Counted from the first letter of the stretch, positions 1-11,213 are shown. The stretch is DNA of 64,000 nt from Asterias amurensis (GCF_032118995.1 NC_092668.1:5497501-5561500); one strand, 5' to 3'. A program made the numbers and translations. Notes: generated by a model from the letters alone, not told the origin.

Positions 1-484
1 TCTTGTATTTTTGAAATTGTACTTTAATAAAAAATAATAAAAACAATTCTAAATGTCTTCTGTAATTTAAAAAAAAGGTATATATTTTCTTATGCTCTGT
101 AATTTTAAAAGCAATTCAGCCTCTGGCTGCCAAGTTTGAATGTTTTTTAACTAACCAACAATAATTTTAGAGGGACTATACACGCTGAAATATGGCACAG
201 TTAAATCAGACAAGTTGGTGTTGAAAGAGTGTTTGTGCGTACTTGCAACAAATATCACATCGGTCTGGAACACAGCAAAACACATGGCGATGAGTAAAAC
301 AAAAATGCAAATTATTGTTGTGGGCCCCTTTCTGTAGCTTGGGAAACCCACTACGACCTCATTGTTTAACCCCCAGTTAAAACACCCCGTGCCTATTGAA
401 CTGGCGCAATTGACTCAAGCGCGTTGGTCGCACCACTGTGTTTATTTCGCATGTTCAATGATTTACTGAGGTAATAATTTACCT
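1..484. other. AT-rich stretch, no gene seen
   Basis: Nothing recognisable. A minus-strand frame at 151-351 has a hydrophobic run but begins with GTG, not ATG, and ends without a good splice donor, so I do not call it a gene. Confidence 0.5.
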
Positions 485-497
485 ATTAAAATGAGGT

Positions 498-618
498 AAG
501 AAGACGATCAGAGCATACTGATCGAAACGTCGAGTTAACCCAACGGTTCTTTTCAGAACCACCCCAACTCATTTAGAGATTGTTATTACATGGTGTTACC
601 GCAAACTCTTCTATATAT
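498..618 (+). mobile_element. GATCGAAACGTCGAG-core interspersed element, 13-bp target duplication
   Basis: The core is GAAGA-like, then a 6-bp hairpin (GATCAG/CTGATC) and GAAACG, followed by TTCTTTTCAGAACC and ATGGTGTTACCGCAAAC. Related copies lie near 5880, 17050, 22950 and 42650. The 13-mer ATTAAAATGAGGT occurs on both sides (485-497 and 619-631), which fits a target-primed insertion with a target-site duplication. A Penelope-like retroelement remnant is possible; that assignment is inference. Confidence 0.5.
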
Positions 619-727
619 ATTAAAATGAGGTGAAACTATAATTAAGATTCTCAACCTGAGTTTCATTTCCGTCGTCCGCTGGTCTAGTTTCCTTTTAAGT
701 GAAACATAACACTATATGAAAACAAAC

Positions 728-905
728 AAACAAACAATAATTTTAGGGAATAGGTGTGACTTCATGCAGGATGCTTCCTGGAAGTGTGAATCAGCAGAAC
801 GCAGAGACGGGAAGACTATTCCAAAGTTTAGGGGCGACAACAGACAAGGTTTTTACAGCAGCTGATTCAATGGATATGTGTGATCGAGCCTGTCACCTGC
901 TATAA
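728..905. repeat. Interspersed repeat fragment, LINE-like
   Basis: The segment ATTCCAAAGTTTAGGGGC recurs at 38029-38048, so this is a dispersed repeat. I could not recover a coding frame. It may be LINE-derived, but that is weakly supported. Confidence 0.3.
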
Positions 906-961
906 TAACCACAACTAGTTTAATTAAATCATCGGTGAATATATAATGAGACATGTGACAA

Positions 962-1062
962 GTGGTGTCTTCGCTGTGCTGGATAAGAGCACTGGACTCA
1001 AGCTCTGTTGTTTCTATTCAGCAGAGTGTGGGCTCGAGTTCCGGACGTGACACTTGCGTCAT
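962..1062 (+). mobile_element. tRNA-derived SINE head (SINE A)
   Basis: It matches the SINE head at 39406-39510 in order and spacing: GCACTGGACTC-like A region, TTCAGCAGAGTGTGGG, a B-box-like GGCTCGAGTTCC and CGTGACACTTG. A second partial head (1148-1183) follows and is cut by the TTAA element at 1184. Confidence 0.55.
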
Positions 1063-1147
1063 TTAAGGCCCCGTCACACTAATTCGGAATCAGCAGGAAT
1101 AAAGAATTTTACAAAATTTGTGTCATATTCGGAAGGGAATTTCAAGT

Positions 1148-1183
1148 GCAGCAGAGTGTGGGTTCGAGTCCCGGTCGTGACAT
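1148..1183 (+). mobile_element. Partial SINE A head (B box)
   Basis: CAGCAGAGTGTGGGTTCGAG and CCCGGTCGTGACA repeat the B-box part of the SINE 85 bp upstream. It ends exactly where the family II TTAA element begins. Confidence 0.5.
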
Positions 1184-1558
1184 TTAAAGCCATTGGACAC
1201 TTTCTAATCAGAACAAATTTAAATATTCACAGATATACAAACAGCTTTCAGGGTTTACAGAAGGTAATGGTGAAAGACTTCCCTTGAAATATTACTCCAT
1301 GAAGTGCTTTACTTTTTGAGAAAGCATTAAAACAACTATCAATTCTCGATATCGAGAATAACGGATTTATTTTAAACACATGTCATGACACGGCGAAACG
1401 TGCGGAAACAAGGGTGGGTTTTCCCGTTATTATCTCCCGACTCCGATGACCGATTGTCCCTAAATTTTCACAGGTTTGTTGTTTTATATATAATTTGTGA
1501 TACACGAAGTGTGGGCCTTTGGACAATACTGTTTACCGAAAGTGTCCAATGGCTTTAA
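1184..1558 (-). mobile_element. TTAA element, family II, full length
   Basis: It starts TTAAAGCCATTGGACAC and ends GTGTCCAATGGCTTTAA. The centre is the palindrome ATTCTCGATATCGAGAAT. Orientation is opposite to the copy at 48215. No coding capacity. Confidence 0.8.
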
Positions 1559-1883
1559 AGGAAATCCACACAGCCCCCTTAGTAATACAATACAATTAAG
1601 GTGGGAGTTATTTGCACCTGCTTTATCGTTGTCGTTTAATTTGAATTGACAGAAGGTGGCACATCCTAATTTTTTTCACTGATCATTCCGGAAGGAGATG
1701 CATCTACGCTGACTGGAGATAGATGTATCCCCCGTTATAGAGATAACCTTCTTAACGTAATCTAATCGGCATTTAACACGTCACTGTTACACGCAACGTT
1801 CAATAATAGCCTGACAAATATTACTATAGAACACACACATTCTCAAAAATGTATCCTTATGGCCCATTTTTCCTTTGTTCCTG

Positions 1884-2248
1884 CACAGTTTACTATTAAA
1901 CTTAGCCTTGCTCAAGGCAGTCGCATTATTCACTCCGAAAAGACGCCGCGGTAAACCCACCCGTATACACTGTGCTTACTGTGTGTATTTACACCGCACG
2001 ACCCAGCCGTATACACCTTCACATCGTTCAACGCACACCGCACGACTACTGTACACAAGTCATCCGTACTCGTACCACTCACCCGCATGCGGAGCTGGCG
2101 GCCGACGCATGCGGATAGTGTGCGGGGGCATCGTGCGATTGGGTTACACACGTTACGCACAGTGTATGGGTTTTAATACAGCGGCGGGTTTGGGTTTTTT
2201 TCGGAGTGAATAATTCGACTGCCTTGAGCAAGGCTATATTAAACTGTG
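1884..2248. mobile_element. Foldback element with arms over 100 bp
   Basis: The ends are inverted copies of CACAGTTTA, AGCCTTGCTCAAGGCAGTCG and ATTATTCACTCCGAAAA. The inner part is GC-rich and repeats CGTATACAC-like words on both strands. The open frames on both strands here are a by-product of this symmetry. No other copy was seen in the window. Confidence 0.75.
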
Positions 2249-2869
2249 TACATACATTTCCTTGTGGGGTACCCCCAGATTCTTTATAATTTCTCTGTAT
2301 GGTCCCTTTACGTTCCTTTTTGGCGCCTTGTCAAAACCTCCCGAGCGTTCCTCCGCGGAGAGTCCGCGGATTGGACAGCAAATACCGCCGTTGGTAAGGA
2401 CCTCGGACAGTCCCCATAAGGTACCGAAAATGAGCACACACCGCAAAGTTGCATTAATTCACCTGCGACAAAACAGTGACTAGACTTGAAGAACAATCAG
2501 TAATCAGGCGAACGTGATAAGATTGAAGGTAAGGAAAGATTGCAAAATTAAACACGCGGTATTCTCGTGCCGATGTGTGAAATTGTTGGTCGGTATGAAT
2601 CTTTTGAAGACATCAAAATTTAGTTCAAGATATATTGTCTAGTCTGCGACACGCAGTTAATGCACTCAACCCAGACCCAAGGTTATCATCTCAATAAATA
2701 GAGCAATCTTGCAACTTGTCCTTTAACAACCAACTCAACCAAATCTGTGCTGGAATGACAAGACAGTCTGATACTACTTCGGTACATTTAAGAATCAGTA
2801 TCCTCTACTGCTTTGGTATACGGGGAATACGACCCATGAAATTAATCAGAATATCTTTCTTTCTTTTTC
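2249..2869. other. Unassigned intergenic sequence
   Basis: No gene, RNA or repeat was recognised. Short open frames around 2262-2490 on both strands overlap each other and carry no known motif. Confidence 0.4.
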
Positions 2870-3150
2870 CTTAAAAGGCAGTGGACACTATTGGTAATTG
2901 TCAAAATCCAGTCTTCTCACTTGGTGTATCTCAACATTTGCATAAAATAACAAACTTATATTCGATTAAAGGCAATAGACATTATATTGGTAATACTACT
3001 CAAAATAATTGTTAGCATCAAACCTTTGGTAACGAGTAATGGTGAACTGTTGGTAATATCAAACATTGTGAGAAACGGTTCCCTGTGAAGTAAACGTAGT
3101 TTTCGAGAAAGAAGTCATTTAAAAAAAAATGATTTCGAGACCTCATAATT

Positions 3151-3298
3151 AGATTTTGATGTCTCAAAATCTAGCATCTGAAAGCACACAACTTCGCGTG
3201 ACAAGGGTGTTTTTCTGTCATTCTAGATTTTGATGTCTCAAAATCTAGCATCTGAAAGCACACAACTTCGCGTGACAAGGGTGTTTTTCTGTCATTCT
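3151..3298. repeat. Perfect 74-bp tandem duplication inside a TTAA element
   Basis: Positions 3151-3224 and 3225-3298 are identical (unit begins AGATTTTGATGTCTCAAAAT and ends TGTCATTCT). The unit covers half of the family I central palindrome. Identity suggests a recent event. Confidence 0.9.
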
Positions 3299-3374
3299 TA
3301 TCTCGCAACTTCGACGACCAATATTGAGCTCAAATTTTCACAGGTTTGTTATTTTGTGCCTATGTTGAGATACA

Positions 3375-3742
3375 TTAAAGCCATTGGACCCTTTCGGTAA
3401 ACAGTGTTGTCCAAGGCCCACACTTTGTGTACCACAACTTCTATATTAAATAACAAACCTGTGAAAATTTAGGCTCAATCGGTCATCGGAGTCGGGAGAA
3501 AACAACGGAAAAACCCACCCTTGTTTCCGCACGTTTCGCCGTGTCATGACATGTGTTTAAAATAAATCCGTAATTCTCGTTAACGAGAATTTATATTGTT
3601 TTGCTGTTTTCTCAAAAAGTAAAGCATTTCATGGAATAATATTTCAAGAGAAGTCTTTCACCATTGCCTTCTGTAAACCCTGTAAGTTATTTGTAAATCT
3701 GTGAACTTTTTTTTTTCTGAACCGAAAGGGTCCAATGGCTTT
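3375..3742 (+). mobile_element. TTAA element, family II, inserted in family I
   Basis: It starts TTAAAGCCATTGGACCC, has the palindrome ATTCTCGTTAACGAGAAT and ends GGGTCCAATGGCTTT. The final TTAA is decayed to TTGTG. The host element resumes right after it. Confidence 0.75.
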
Positions 3743-3806
3743 GTGAGAGGACTAAGTGAGAGGACTGGTCTTTGACAATTACCAATAGTGTCCACTGTCC
3801 TTAAAC

Positions 3807-4458
3807 CAATCGTACGGTTCCAAAAACCAAAGGTACCTGAATAATTTCCCTTTCACTTTGAAACAAGTCTCCTGTGAAATTGTCTCAAGGTTTAATGCGT
3901 GGAGTGAAAGTACACTTGGCAATTTACATGACGAATCGCTGTCATTATGTAAATTACTATTGAAGTGTGATCTTTTACTCGCGAGGACGTTAATATGGCA
4001 TTAAAAAACAGATTATAGTAGTGGGTTAATCCACGATTAAGTTAGGAGAATGATTGGATAAGAAGGTGTAGATTCGTGGATAGAATGTACGAGTCGAAGG
4101 CGAATACATTGTAGTCACGAATCTACACTTTGGAGTCTATTCTCTAAATTTGTCTTTCTTCCCAGACGTTGTACATACTTTGTAAAATACGTTTTGTCAT
4201 ATTATAACTATTTCGAAAAATGGATAAACATAATTTGACAGTGTTTGTAATATTATTGAGTTAAATTATTTCGATCAGTTTTCAATTATGTTTTTCACGA
4301 CTGTAAATTTTTGTTTTACCTGCAAAATGTTTTTGGATATTGAAAAAATAACAACTATGTTTTGCATATCTAAGAGTCTTTCAATTTGGAAAGACAGTCA
4401 TTTTTAAGTAGGGTCACTTTGTAAAGCAGTTAAGTGTAGATACATAAAGAGTCTACAG
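3807..4458. other. Unassigned, with a 13-bp inverted repeat
   Basis: GTGTAGATTCGTG at 4066-4078 is matched by CACGAATCTACAC at 4116-4128, giving a possible stem with a loop of about 37 bp. Nothing else was recognised. Confidence 0.4.
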
Positions 4459-4818
4459 TTAAAGGCTGTGGACACTATTGGTTATTACTCAAAACAATTA
4501 ATAGCATAAAAAAAATACTTGGTAACGAGCAATGTGGAGCGGTTCAACAGTGTAACACATTCAATTGTGAGAAACGGCTCCTTATGAAGAAACATGGTTT
4601 TTGAGAAAGAGGTTTTTTCATTCAAATAATAAAGTACTTCAGCTGAGGTATTTTATGCATCTGAAAGCAAACAAATTATTTTGTGCAACAAGATGTGTAT
4701 TTTCTTTCATTTATCTTTGGCAACTTCAACTACGAATTTAGCCCGAGTTTTCACAGGTTTGTTGTTTTGTGCGTTATGTTGGGATACACGTCGGGAGAAT
4801 ACTGATCTTTTGCAATAT
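4459..4818 (+). mobile_element. TTAA element, family I, degenerate
   Basis: It starts TTAAAGGCTGTGGACACTA and follows the family I order (TTGTGAGAAACGGCTCC, GTTTTTGAGAAAGAG, TTTTCACAGGTTTGTTG, GGGATACAC). Its right end is lost where the next copy begins. Confidence 0.7.
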
Positions 4819-5204
4819 TTAAAGGCAGTGGGCACTATTGGTAATTACTCAAAATAATTATTAGCGTAAAACCTTTCTTGGTGACGAGTAATGGGGAGAG
4901 GTTGATGGTATAAAACATTGTGAGAAATGGCTTCCTCTGAAGTGCCATAGTTTTCGAGAAAGAAGTAATTTTCCACGATTTTGATTTCGAGACCTCAAGT
5001 TTAGAACTTGAGGTCTCGAAATCAACTGTCTAAACGCACACAACTTCGTGTGACAAGGGTATTTTTTCTTTCATTATCATCTCGCAAGTTCGATGACCGA
5101 TTGAGCTCAAATTTTCACAGGTTTGTTATTTTATGCATATGTTGAGATACACCAACTGTGAAGGCTAGTCTTTGACAATTACCAATAGTGTCCACTGCCT
5201 TTAA
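4819..5204 (+). mobile_element. TTAA element, family I, full length
   Basis: It starts TTAAAGGCAGTGGGCACTA and ends AGTGTCCACTGCCTTTAA. The centre is the palindrome GATTTCGAGACCTCAAG/CTTGAGGTCTCGAAATC. Confidence 0.8.
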
Positions 5205-5663
5205 CGTCAAGTGCCTTGAAGTGCAAATTCGTAAAAATAAACTACACTTACATCAACAGAGTGACGTCACAGAAGTAGTCTAATCCAGAATTAGTAGTCT
5301 ACGACAGGAGTTTGCTTTCAATCACGATGGCATGAGTCGGGTCTGATACAAACCACACAAGGGCAACATGAGTTTGTCGTGTAAGTGGGTTATGTCTGAA
5401 AGGTTCACGCGAAGTAATCTTAGTTGATGCGTTGCCTTGCCAACGGGTTAGGATACTATCAAAGAAGCCTCAAAGCCAAATACAGTAGTCATACGAATAT
5501 TTGTAAAAAACAACCTGTTAAAAAATACTGATACGTATAATTTGAGCGACAAGATAGCACTGATTGATACACAAGTGAAAGATCACTCTATAAAGGGATA
5601 TACATTTTTTTTATATAATAGATTTGCTGATGTTTGCGGTTTGTGTTAATCTTCTTATTTTGG
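5205..5663. other. Unassigned intergenic sequence
   Basis: No gene or repeat was recognised between the family I copy and the inverted-repeat element at 5664. Confidence 0.4.
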
Positions 5664-5853
5664 TTATGGAAAGAACTGGGCCAAATGTCATGGATCTGCT
5701 TACCGTAAGCAAATAATCGGCGCTTACAGTAGACCTTCTTTGCTTACACAGTTATAGTTAGCTCCGAAACTCGGCGCTTGCACGTAAGCGGAGAATGGTG
5801 ATCGTTAGCGCAGGGTTCGGCGGTAAACAGAGCCATGAAATTGGGCCCCGATG
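5664..5853. mobile_element. GGGCCCAATTTCATGG-type inverted-repeat element
   Basis: The left end GGGCCAAATGTCATGGATCTG pairs with the right end, whose complement reads GGGCCCAATTTCATGGCTCTG. The inside is rich in GCTTAC/GTAAGC words. Related ends are seen near 22439, 27946 and 51520. Confidence 0.55.
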
Positions 5854-5862
5854 TTTGGCAAC

Positions 5863-6440
5863 TCAACGTTTCGATCAATGCACTCTGGTCGTCTTCAGGA
5901 ATAGATCAGAGACGGTCCAGAGCATACTGATCTAGACGGTAAGTTGTCAACTAACAGTTTCTTTCAGAACTAACAACAGATATTAAAGGCAATGTACACT
6001 ATTGGTAATTACTCAAAATAATTACCAGCATAAAACCTCACTTGGTAAACGAGTAATAGAGAGAAGTTGATAGTATAAAACTTTGTGAGAAACGGCTCCC
6101 TCTGAAATGACATAGTTTTATAGAAAGAAGTGACTTTCCACGAATTTGATTTCGAGACCTCAGATTCAGAATTTGAGGTCTCGAAATCAAGCATCTGAAA
6201 GCACACAACTTCGTTTGACAAGGGTGTTTTTTCTTTTATAGTTATCTCGCAACTCCGATGACCAATCGAGCTCAAATTTTCACAAGCTTGTTGTTTTATG
6301 CATATGTTGAGATACACCAAGTGAGAAGACTGGTCTTTGACAATGACTAGTAGTGTCCACTGTCTTTAACACATGGTGCTACCGCAAACATCACCTGACT
6401 ATACTCCCACCATGCAAAGTTTCAAATCCTACTTAAAAAC
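5863..6440. mobile_element. GATCGAAACG-core element copies split by a TTAA element
   Basis: Two cores in opposite orientation (ACGTTTCGATCAATGCAC; AGAGCATACTGATCTAGACG) precede TTCTTTCAGAAC. The tail ACACATGGTGCTACCGCAAAC resumes at 6369, after the family I element at 5983-6369. Compared with the uninterrupted copy at 498-618, the element reads straight through the TTAA site. Confidence 0.5.
5983..6369 (+). mobile_element. TTAA element, family I, full length
   Basis: It starts TTAAAGGCAATGTACACTA and ends TGTCCACTGTCTTTAA. The central palindrome GATTTCGAGACCTCAGA/TTTGAGGTCTCGAAATC is intact. Confidence 0.8.
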
Positions 6441-6649
6441 AATGAATGCATTATCACTGCATAAATGAATGCCCACCTGCAATATGATAGTAGTATGGTC
6501 TAAATTATAATTGACGGCCTTGGTGTTAGTAAACGCCCGCCAAATAATGAATAATCTATGCTCATATTTTTTGGCGGGAATCTATGATGATCCAGCCTAC
6601 GGGTGAGGTTTGTTCATTGTCAGACAAGCCACGTTTGTCTGATACATAT

Positions 6650-6908
6650 TTAAAGGCATTGGTCACTATTGGTAAATACTCAAAACTATTGTTAGCATCA
6701 AAAACGTACTTGGTAACGAGCAATGGAGAGCTGTTGATATTTAAAAAAAAAATATAAAAAAACATTATTTTATTATGCATCTGAAAGCATAAAAAGTAAT
6801 GCAACAAGAGTGTTTTTTCTTTCATTATTCTCTTGCAAACTGGATGACCAATACACATCAAGTGAGAATACTGGTCTTTGATAATTGCCATAGGTGTCCA
6901 GTGCCTTT
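6650..6908 (+). mobile_element. TTAA element, family I, short deleted copy
   Basis: It starts TTAAAGGCATTGGTCACTA and ends AGGTGTCCAGTGCCTTT. Length is about 260 bp against about 390, because the central palindrome region is deleted. Confidence 0.65.
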
Positions 6909-7670
6909 TATATACGCCCTTTAATAACTTCTCTTCTCATATTTTTGGCGGGAAACTATGATCACCTAGGCCAGGGACATGTCACGTTTGTCTGACACCA
7001 ATATTAAAGGTAAACAAGATCTCTATTGACGAGTTGTGTTTTTGGCTCTTTATTGCTCACCGCTGGGCCCCGAGGCGTTGATGCGTCACTGCCACTCCCC
7101 AGACATCTCCCCTGGGGTGGGGTTTGTGTCAGACGGACTATCTAGATTACCCTAGGGGTGGGGACTCAGTGTCAACGAGAGGCTAGAGTTATTAAGGAGG
7201 TCGTTACATGACACCGTGGTAGCCTATGGGAGATAGACTGGGAAATCATGCGCCTTCCTATTTTCCAGAAAAAGCACAAAATAAACGCTCCTTGGTGGAA
7301 ACAAAAATACTTGAATAATGTTATAAGACATAAACTTTTAAAAAATGTACAAGACAAAACATCAACAAATTGGGGGGGGGTGTCATAGCACTTATAATAT
7401 TCTACGGTTGACATAAATTTAAAAAAAAAATGTTTTGGGGTGGGTTTTTTGTGGGGGGTTTTCAGTCGTATTCATAGTTTCCACTGCTTTTGAAAACGAT
7501 ATTAACATTATTTTGTACTTATTCTTTTATTTTTGCTTGCACTTTTCTGACATAATGTTTGGTTTGAACCGTTACATTGTGGACAGTAAAATTTATATTT
7601 TATGTATGTTTTATTGTTTTTCACTCAGGGTCAGTTGTGGTGAAGTACACCTAATCAATATGTTCACATT
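6909..7670. other. Unassigned, GC-rich patch and a poly-G run
   Basis: No gene was recognised. There is a short GC-rich patch near 7070-7160 and a run of nine or more G near 7372. Open frames at 7172-7414 and 7435-7740 lack recognisable motifs. Confidence 0.35.
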
Positions 7671-8025
7671 AAAGACACTGGACACGTTTTATCAATCCTC
7701 AAAATATATCAACACTTACTTAGCAACGGAGAGCTGTTAATAGTATTAAACATTGTGAGAAACGGCTTCCTCTAAAGTAACATATTATTTTAAGAAAGAT
7801 TGTATTTCTCACTATTGAACCTGAGGAAGACTTCCTGCTCAAACTCTAAATCTGAGGTCTCGAAATCAAATCCGATGAAAAATACTTCTTTCTCGAAAAC
7901 TATTGCACTTCAGAGGGAGCCGTTTCTCACAATGATACCATCAACAGCTCCCCATTACTCGTTACCAAGTGAAGTTTTAAGCTGACATTTATTTTGAGTA
8001 ATTACCAATAGTGTCCACTGCCTTT
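7671..8025. mobile_element. TTAA element, family I, composite copy
   Basis: It begins TTAAAGACACTGGACACG and ends GTGTCCACTGCCTTTAA. Both halves read as left halves facing each other (TTGTGAGAAACGGCTTCC, then GGGAGCCGTTTCTCACAAT), so it is a symmetric rearranged copy. Confidence 0.6.
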
Positions 8026-8462
8026 AAAAACATTGTGAGAAACAACTCTCTCTAAAGAAGCGTAGTTTTTGAAGAAGATAAAAAGAGGTAATTTCTCACC
8101 AAAATATTTGAACCTGAAAAAGACTTAGGGCCTGAAGCCTTTCTCAGTCATCTGAGAGCACACAATATTGTGCAAACAGGGTTGTTTTTTCTTTCATCAT
8201 TTCCATCCAACATTTTGTAAAAATGACCTAATGAACAGGTTAGTTTTACTTTTATGTTGGGACGCATCAATTGAGAATACTGGTCTTTGACAATGAGAGA
8301 CTTTCAGGACGCTTGGTGGCAGCAGACTTACCAGGTAAATTCCATTGTTCTCGGTAATGTGCGCATGCCCAGAACTACGTAAACAATGGAACTTTCCCTG
8401 GAAAGTCTGCTGCCACCTAGCGCCTCAAAGTCTCCCATTACCAAACGTGTCCAGTGCCTTTA
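8026..8462 (+). mobile_element. TTAA element fragment carrying foldback X
   Basis: It lacks the left end, shows CATTGTGAGAAACAAC, then GGTCTTTGACAATGA, and resumes as CATTACCAAACGTGTCCAGTG after the X element at 8297-8434. It ends CCTTTAA. Confidence 0.6.
8297..8434. mobile_element. Foldback element X, 138 bp
   Basis: The ends GAGACTTTCAGGACGCTTGG and the complement of the right end, GAGACTTTGAGGCGCTAGG, are followed on both sides by TGGCAGCAGACTT and CCATTGTT. It is inserted in a TTAA element. A second copy is at 39192-40391. Confidence 0.7.
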
Positions 8463-8782
8463 AGTACACTATGCCTGAATTATTCACGTTTGTATTTATT
8501 AGGATTCAAGGCCGGAGATTTTAAAACGATTATAAAGCCAATTTATAAAAAAAAGCGGGTATATACTTCAATCATGCGTTTCATTTGACAGGGATCGTAT
8601 ATGTCTACGAACTAGTGTGTTTACGATTATAAAATTTTGCTTTTTTTAGAAGTCAATATGCTGAGTTTTATATTTAGAATGGTTTGCCGAAAAGAAAATC
8701 CATAATGAAACTTCAAAAATATAATGTTATACGCTATGACTTTAATCCTCCAATTAGCAGTGCACAATACCAAATATCATAG

Positions 8783-8968
8783 TTTGGTAATTGTCAAAGA
8801 GCAGTATCCTCACCTGTGTATCTCAATATATTATGCATAAAATAACATATGTCAGCATTTGGACTCATTTGGGTCATCAAAGTTGCAATAGAATAATGAC
8901 AAAAACATCTTTAATGCACAACTTGTGTGCTTTCAGATGCCCGAAAAGGGCATCAAGCCTTAAGTCTT
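8783..8968 (-). mobile_element. TTAA element, family I fragment
   Basis: TTTGGTAATTGTCAAAGAGCAG and CTTGTGTGCTTTCAGATGCC are present in family I order. It lacks a clean left end and stops at the TTAA that starts the next copy. Confidence 0.55.
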
Positions 8969-9238
8969 TTAAAGACACTGGACACTTTTGGTAATTGTCA
9001 AAGACTAGTCTTCACAGTTGGTGTATCTCAACATTCAACAAAAATAACAAACCTGTGAAAATGTTAGCCCAATTCGTGTAAAATTACATCTTTCTCGAAA
9101 ACTGTATACGTCACTTCAGAGGGAGCCGTTTCTCACAATGTGTTATACTATCGACCTCTCCCAATTACTCGTTCGCAAGTAAGGTTTTACGATAATAATT
9201 ATTTTGAGTAATTACCAATAGTGTCCACTGCCGTTTAA
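8969..9238 (-). mobile_element. TTAA element, family I, deleted copy
   Basis: It starts TTAAAGACACTGGACAC and ends GTGTCCACTGCCGTTTAA. The central palindrome is missing, so the length is about 270 bp. Confidence 0.65.
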
Positions 9239-9410
9239 TATGTGAGTGAGAAATTACCTCTTTCTCAAAAAATACGCTACTTCAGAGGGAGCCATTTCTT
9301 ACATTTTTTCCCCCTTTTTTACAATCAACAGCTCTCCGTTGCTGCTACCGATCAAGTTTTATCGCTAACAATTATTTTGAGTAATTAAAAATAGTGTCCA
9401 GTGCCTTTAA
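9239..9410 (-). mobile_element. TTAA element, family I, half copy
   Basis: It keeps AGAGGGAGCCATTTCTTAC through AGTGTCCAGTGCCTTTAA. The other half is absent. It abuts the previous copy. Confidence 0.55.
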
Positions 9411-9900
9411 GGACGAAATTTCACAGTGGTTCAATCAGCCCTAAAATTTATGGGGGGAAAAGAAGCGTAGAATACAAAGAGAACTATAGGAGAAAAAAAT
9501 TCTCTCCCAGATTCCACACAAAATTAGAAACTCCCAATTCTTTCTCTTTTGAAATCTGGCCTCTTTGGCCAATACTCACAAGCCAGTGATGATCAATCTG
9601 GATAGTACGGTTCTCCCGTATATTTTTTATCATGCTTGTGTAATAAAATTTTTGCTATTTTTATATTGTAGTTTGTCCATCTTCTTTGTGATTTGGTTTA
9701 CTTTTTATAGTATTTCTTTGTGTTCTTTAGTTGTTTGCCTGTAGTTGTGCTTGTCCCTTGTTTTTGTTTTTTTTGTATGTAAAGAAGGGTCCCATTTAGT
9801 GGGCCTGAGTGCATGCCTGTTCGGGGTTTCCCTTTTGCACCAATGTCATTTTTATTTTTGTAATTCTTTTGCAATGAAGTTAATAAAATATAAGAAAAGA
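9411..9900 (+). mobile_element. Possible LINE 3' tail
   Basis: The end of this stretch (GGGGTTTCCCTTTTGCACC, then T-rich sequence and AGTTAATAAAATATAAG) resembles the 3' tails of CR1-like LINEs, which end in a short AT-rich repeat. No reverse-transcriptase frame is present, so the assignment is tentative. Confidence 0.3.
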
Positions 9901-11213
9901 TAAATGGTATTTGAAGCAGTGGCTTCCTAAAAATCAGAGAGAAATACCTACAGACAAAATGTGTTCTCCCTTGCTCATTTGGTTCTAGAAATACAGGGAT
10001 ATTCTTGTATTAAGCTGCTCAATAAGTAAGAATCGACAAAACTGCAATTATTATTTGTTGTAATTTGTAGAATCAGCTGTTTTCGCAGATGTTACAAAAT
10101 ACTGCCGCAGTTAAAGTGCGGTTCTGTTTTGTTTTGGTTTTTTTTCATTGGGGTACTGTTAGGATGTCTTCATGCCTACGCTATTATTAGTAAACCTTTG
10201 AGTTTAAAGGAACATTTCAGAATGTTTGTTTGCTAAAAAAAAACAGTTACTGGCAGTGTAAGCACTTGAGCGTAAGCAGTTTATGTGATCCAGTACAGAC
10301 TAAACAGACAGACTTGAATCAGTTTGATATCAATCGGCCTACTTGGTCACGATAAGATAGTGAACAATAACTGATTACTCACATTTTACATGACAACAAA
10401 ATTGATTAGACGTTCATTGAGCGATAAAGTTCAAACGGGAAATCATCAAATTGTATGACGTTTCACATATAAATGTTGCAAGGAATGTCACCATCATCAC
10501 TGTACCGTGTAAGTTTAATGTAGATCTGTGATCTCAAAACACGAATTATTAATATTTTCTTTCCCAATTCTGTAATGTCCTTTAACTATAGTCGTTATGA
10601 AAAGATTACGATGTTATATTCAATATCGAGACTTTAAGGAGATCAAATTGATTGTTGTTCCATGTTTGAATTGAATCTTTCTTCTGAAAAGTCAAATGCT
10701 CAAAACAACTAACTATAATTATTGAATACGGACAAGCTATTTTGAAGAGCTTACGGTTGTTGACACAGGATAGTTTGCGTGGGTAATCGTAATAATAGAA
10801 TTTTGTTGATCGCCAACTCTGTTTTTTCAATTCACTAAAATTGAAATTTACTTTGTCGAACAAATATTTATAAATATTTCAGAATAACAAATTATGCTAA
10901 ATAAGGTAAACAATATTTACACTATGAAACTTAAAACTGTATTTACACAATGACATGTCAACAAATTTACCTTATAAAACACAGCAGGAAAGAATAAGCC
11001 TCATGTTCCCTAAAGCCCTGTTTAAATTATCTGTTTATTGCTAATTTAATGTTTTCTATACTCCGTATTTATATGAAGGCCTTGGTCGTTAATTTTCCTA
11101 GAAGTATGGACATAATTGCGTAGCTAAATTGAATACAACTGAATCATATTATCATATCGTTGTGTCCCGTTTCAATAAGGGAATGAGACCATAGCTCTCA
11201 CGGGTTATTTCCT
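9901..11213. other. AT-rich unassigned sequence
   Basis: About 1.3 kb without a recognised gene or repeat. The minus-strand frame at 10606-10863 has no known motif and uses AT-rich low-complexity codons, so I treat it as chance. Confidence 0.4.

Larger units (their letters stand above)
2870..3806. mobile_element. Nested family I TTAA elements
   Basis: A family I end (2870-2955) is cut by a second family I copy starting TTAAAGGCAATAGACA at about 2967. That copy runs to GTGTCCACTGTCCTTAA at 3806. It carries a 74-bp internal tandem duplication and is itself split by a family II element at 3375-3742. Confidence 0.7.

Noticed and set aside
151..351. Type II membrane protein-like frame on the minus strand
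   Set aside because: It starts at GTG, has no ATG before the hydrophobic segment, and ends without domain or splice evidence.
1875..2213. 112-residue open frame and its reverse shadow
   Set aside because: Both lie wholly inside a foldback element and arise from its symmetry and GC content.
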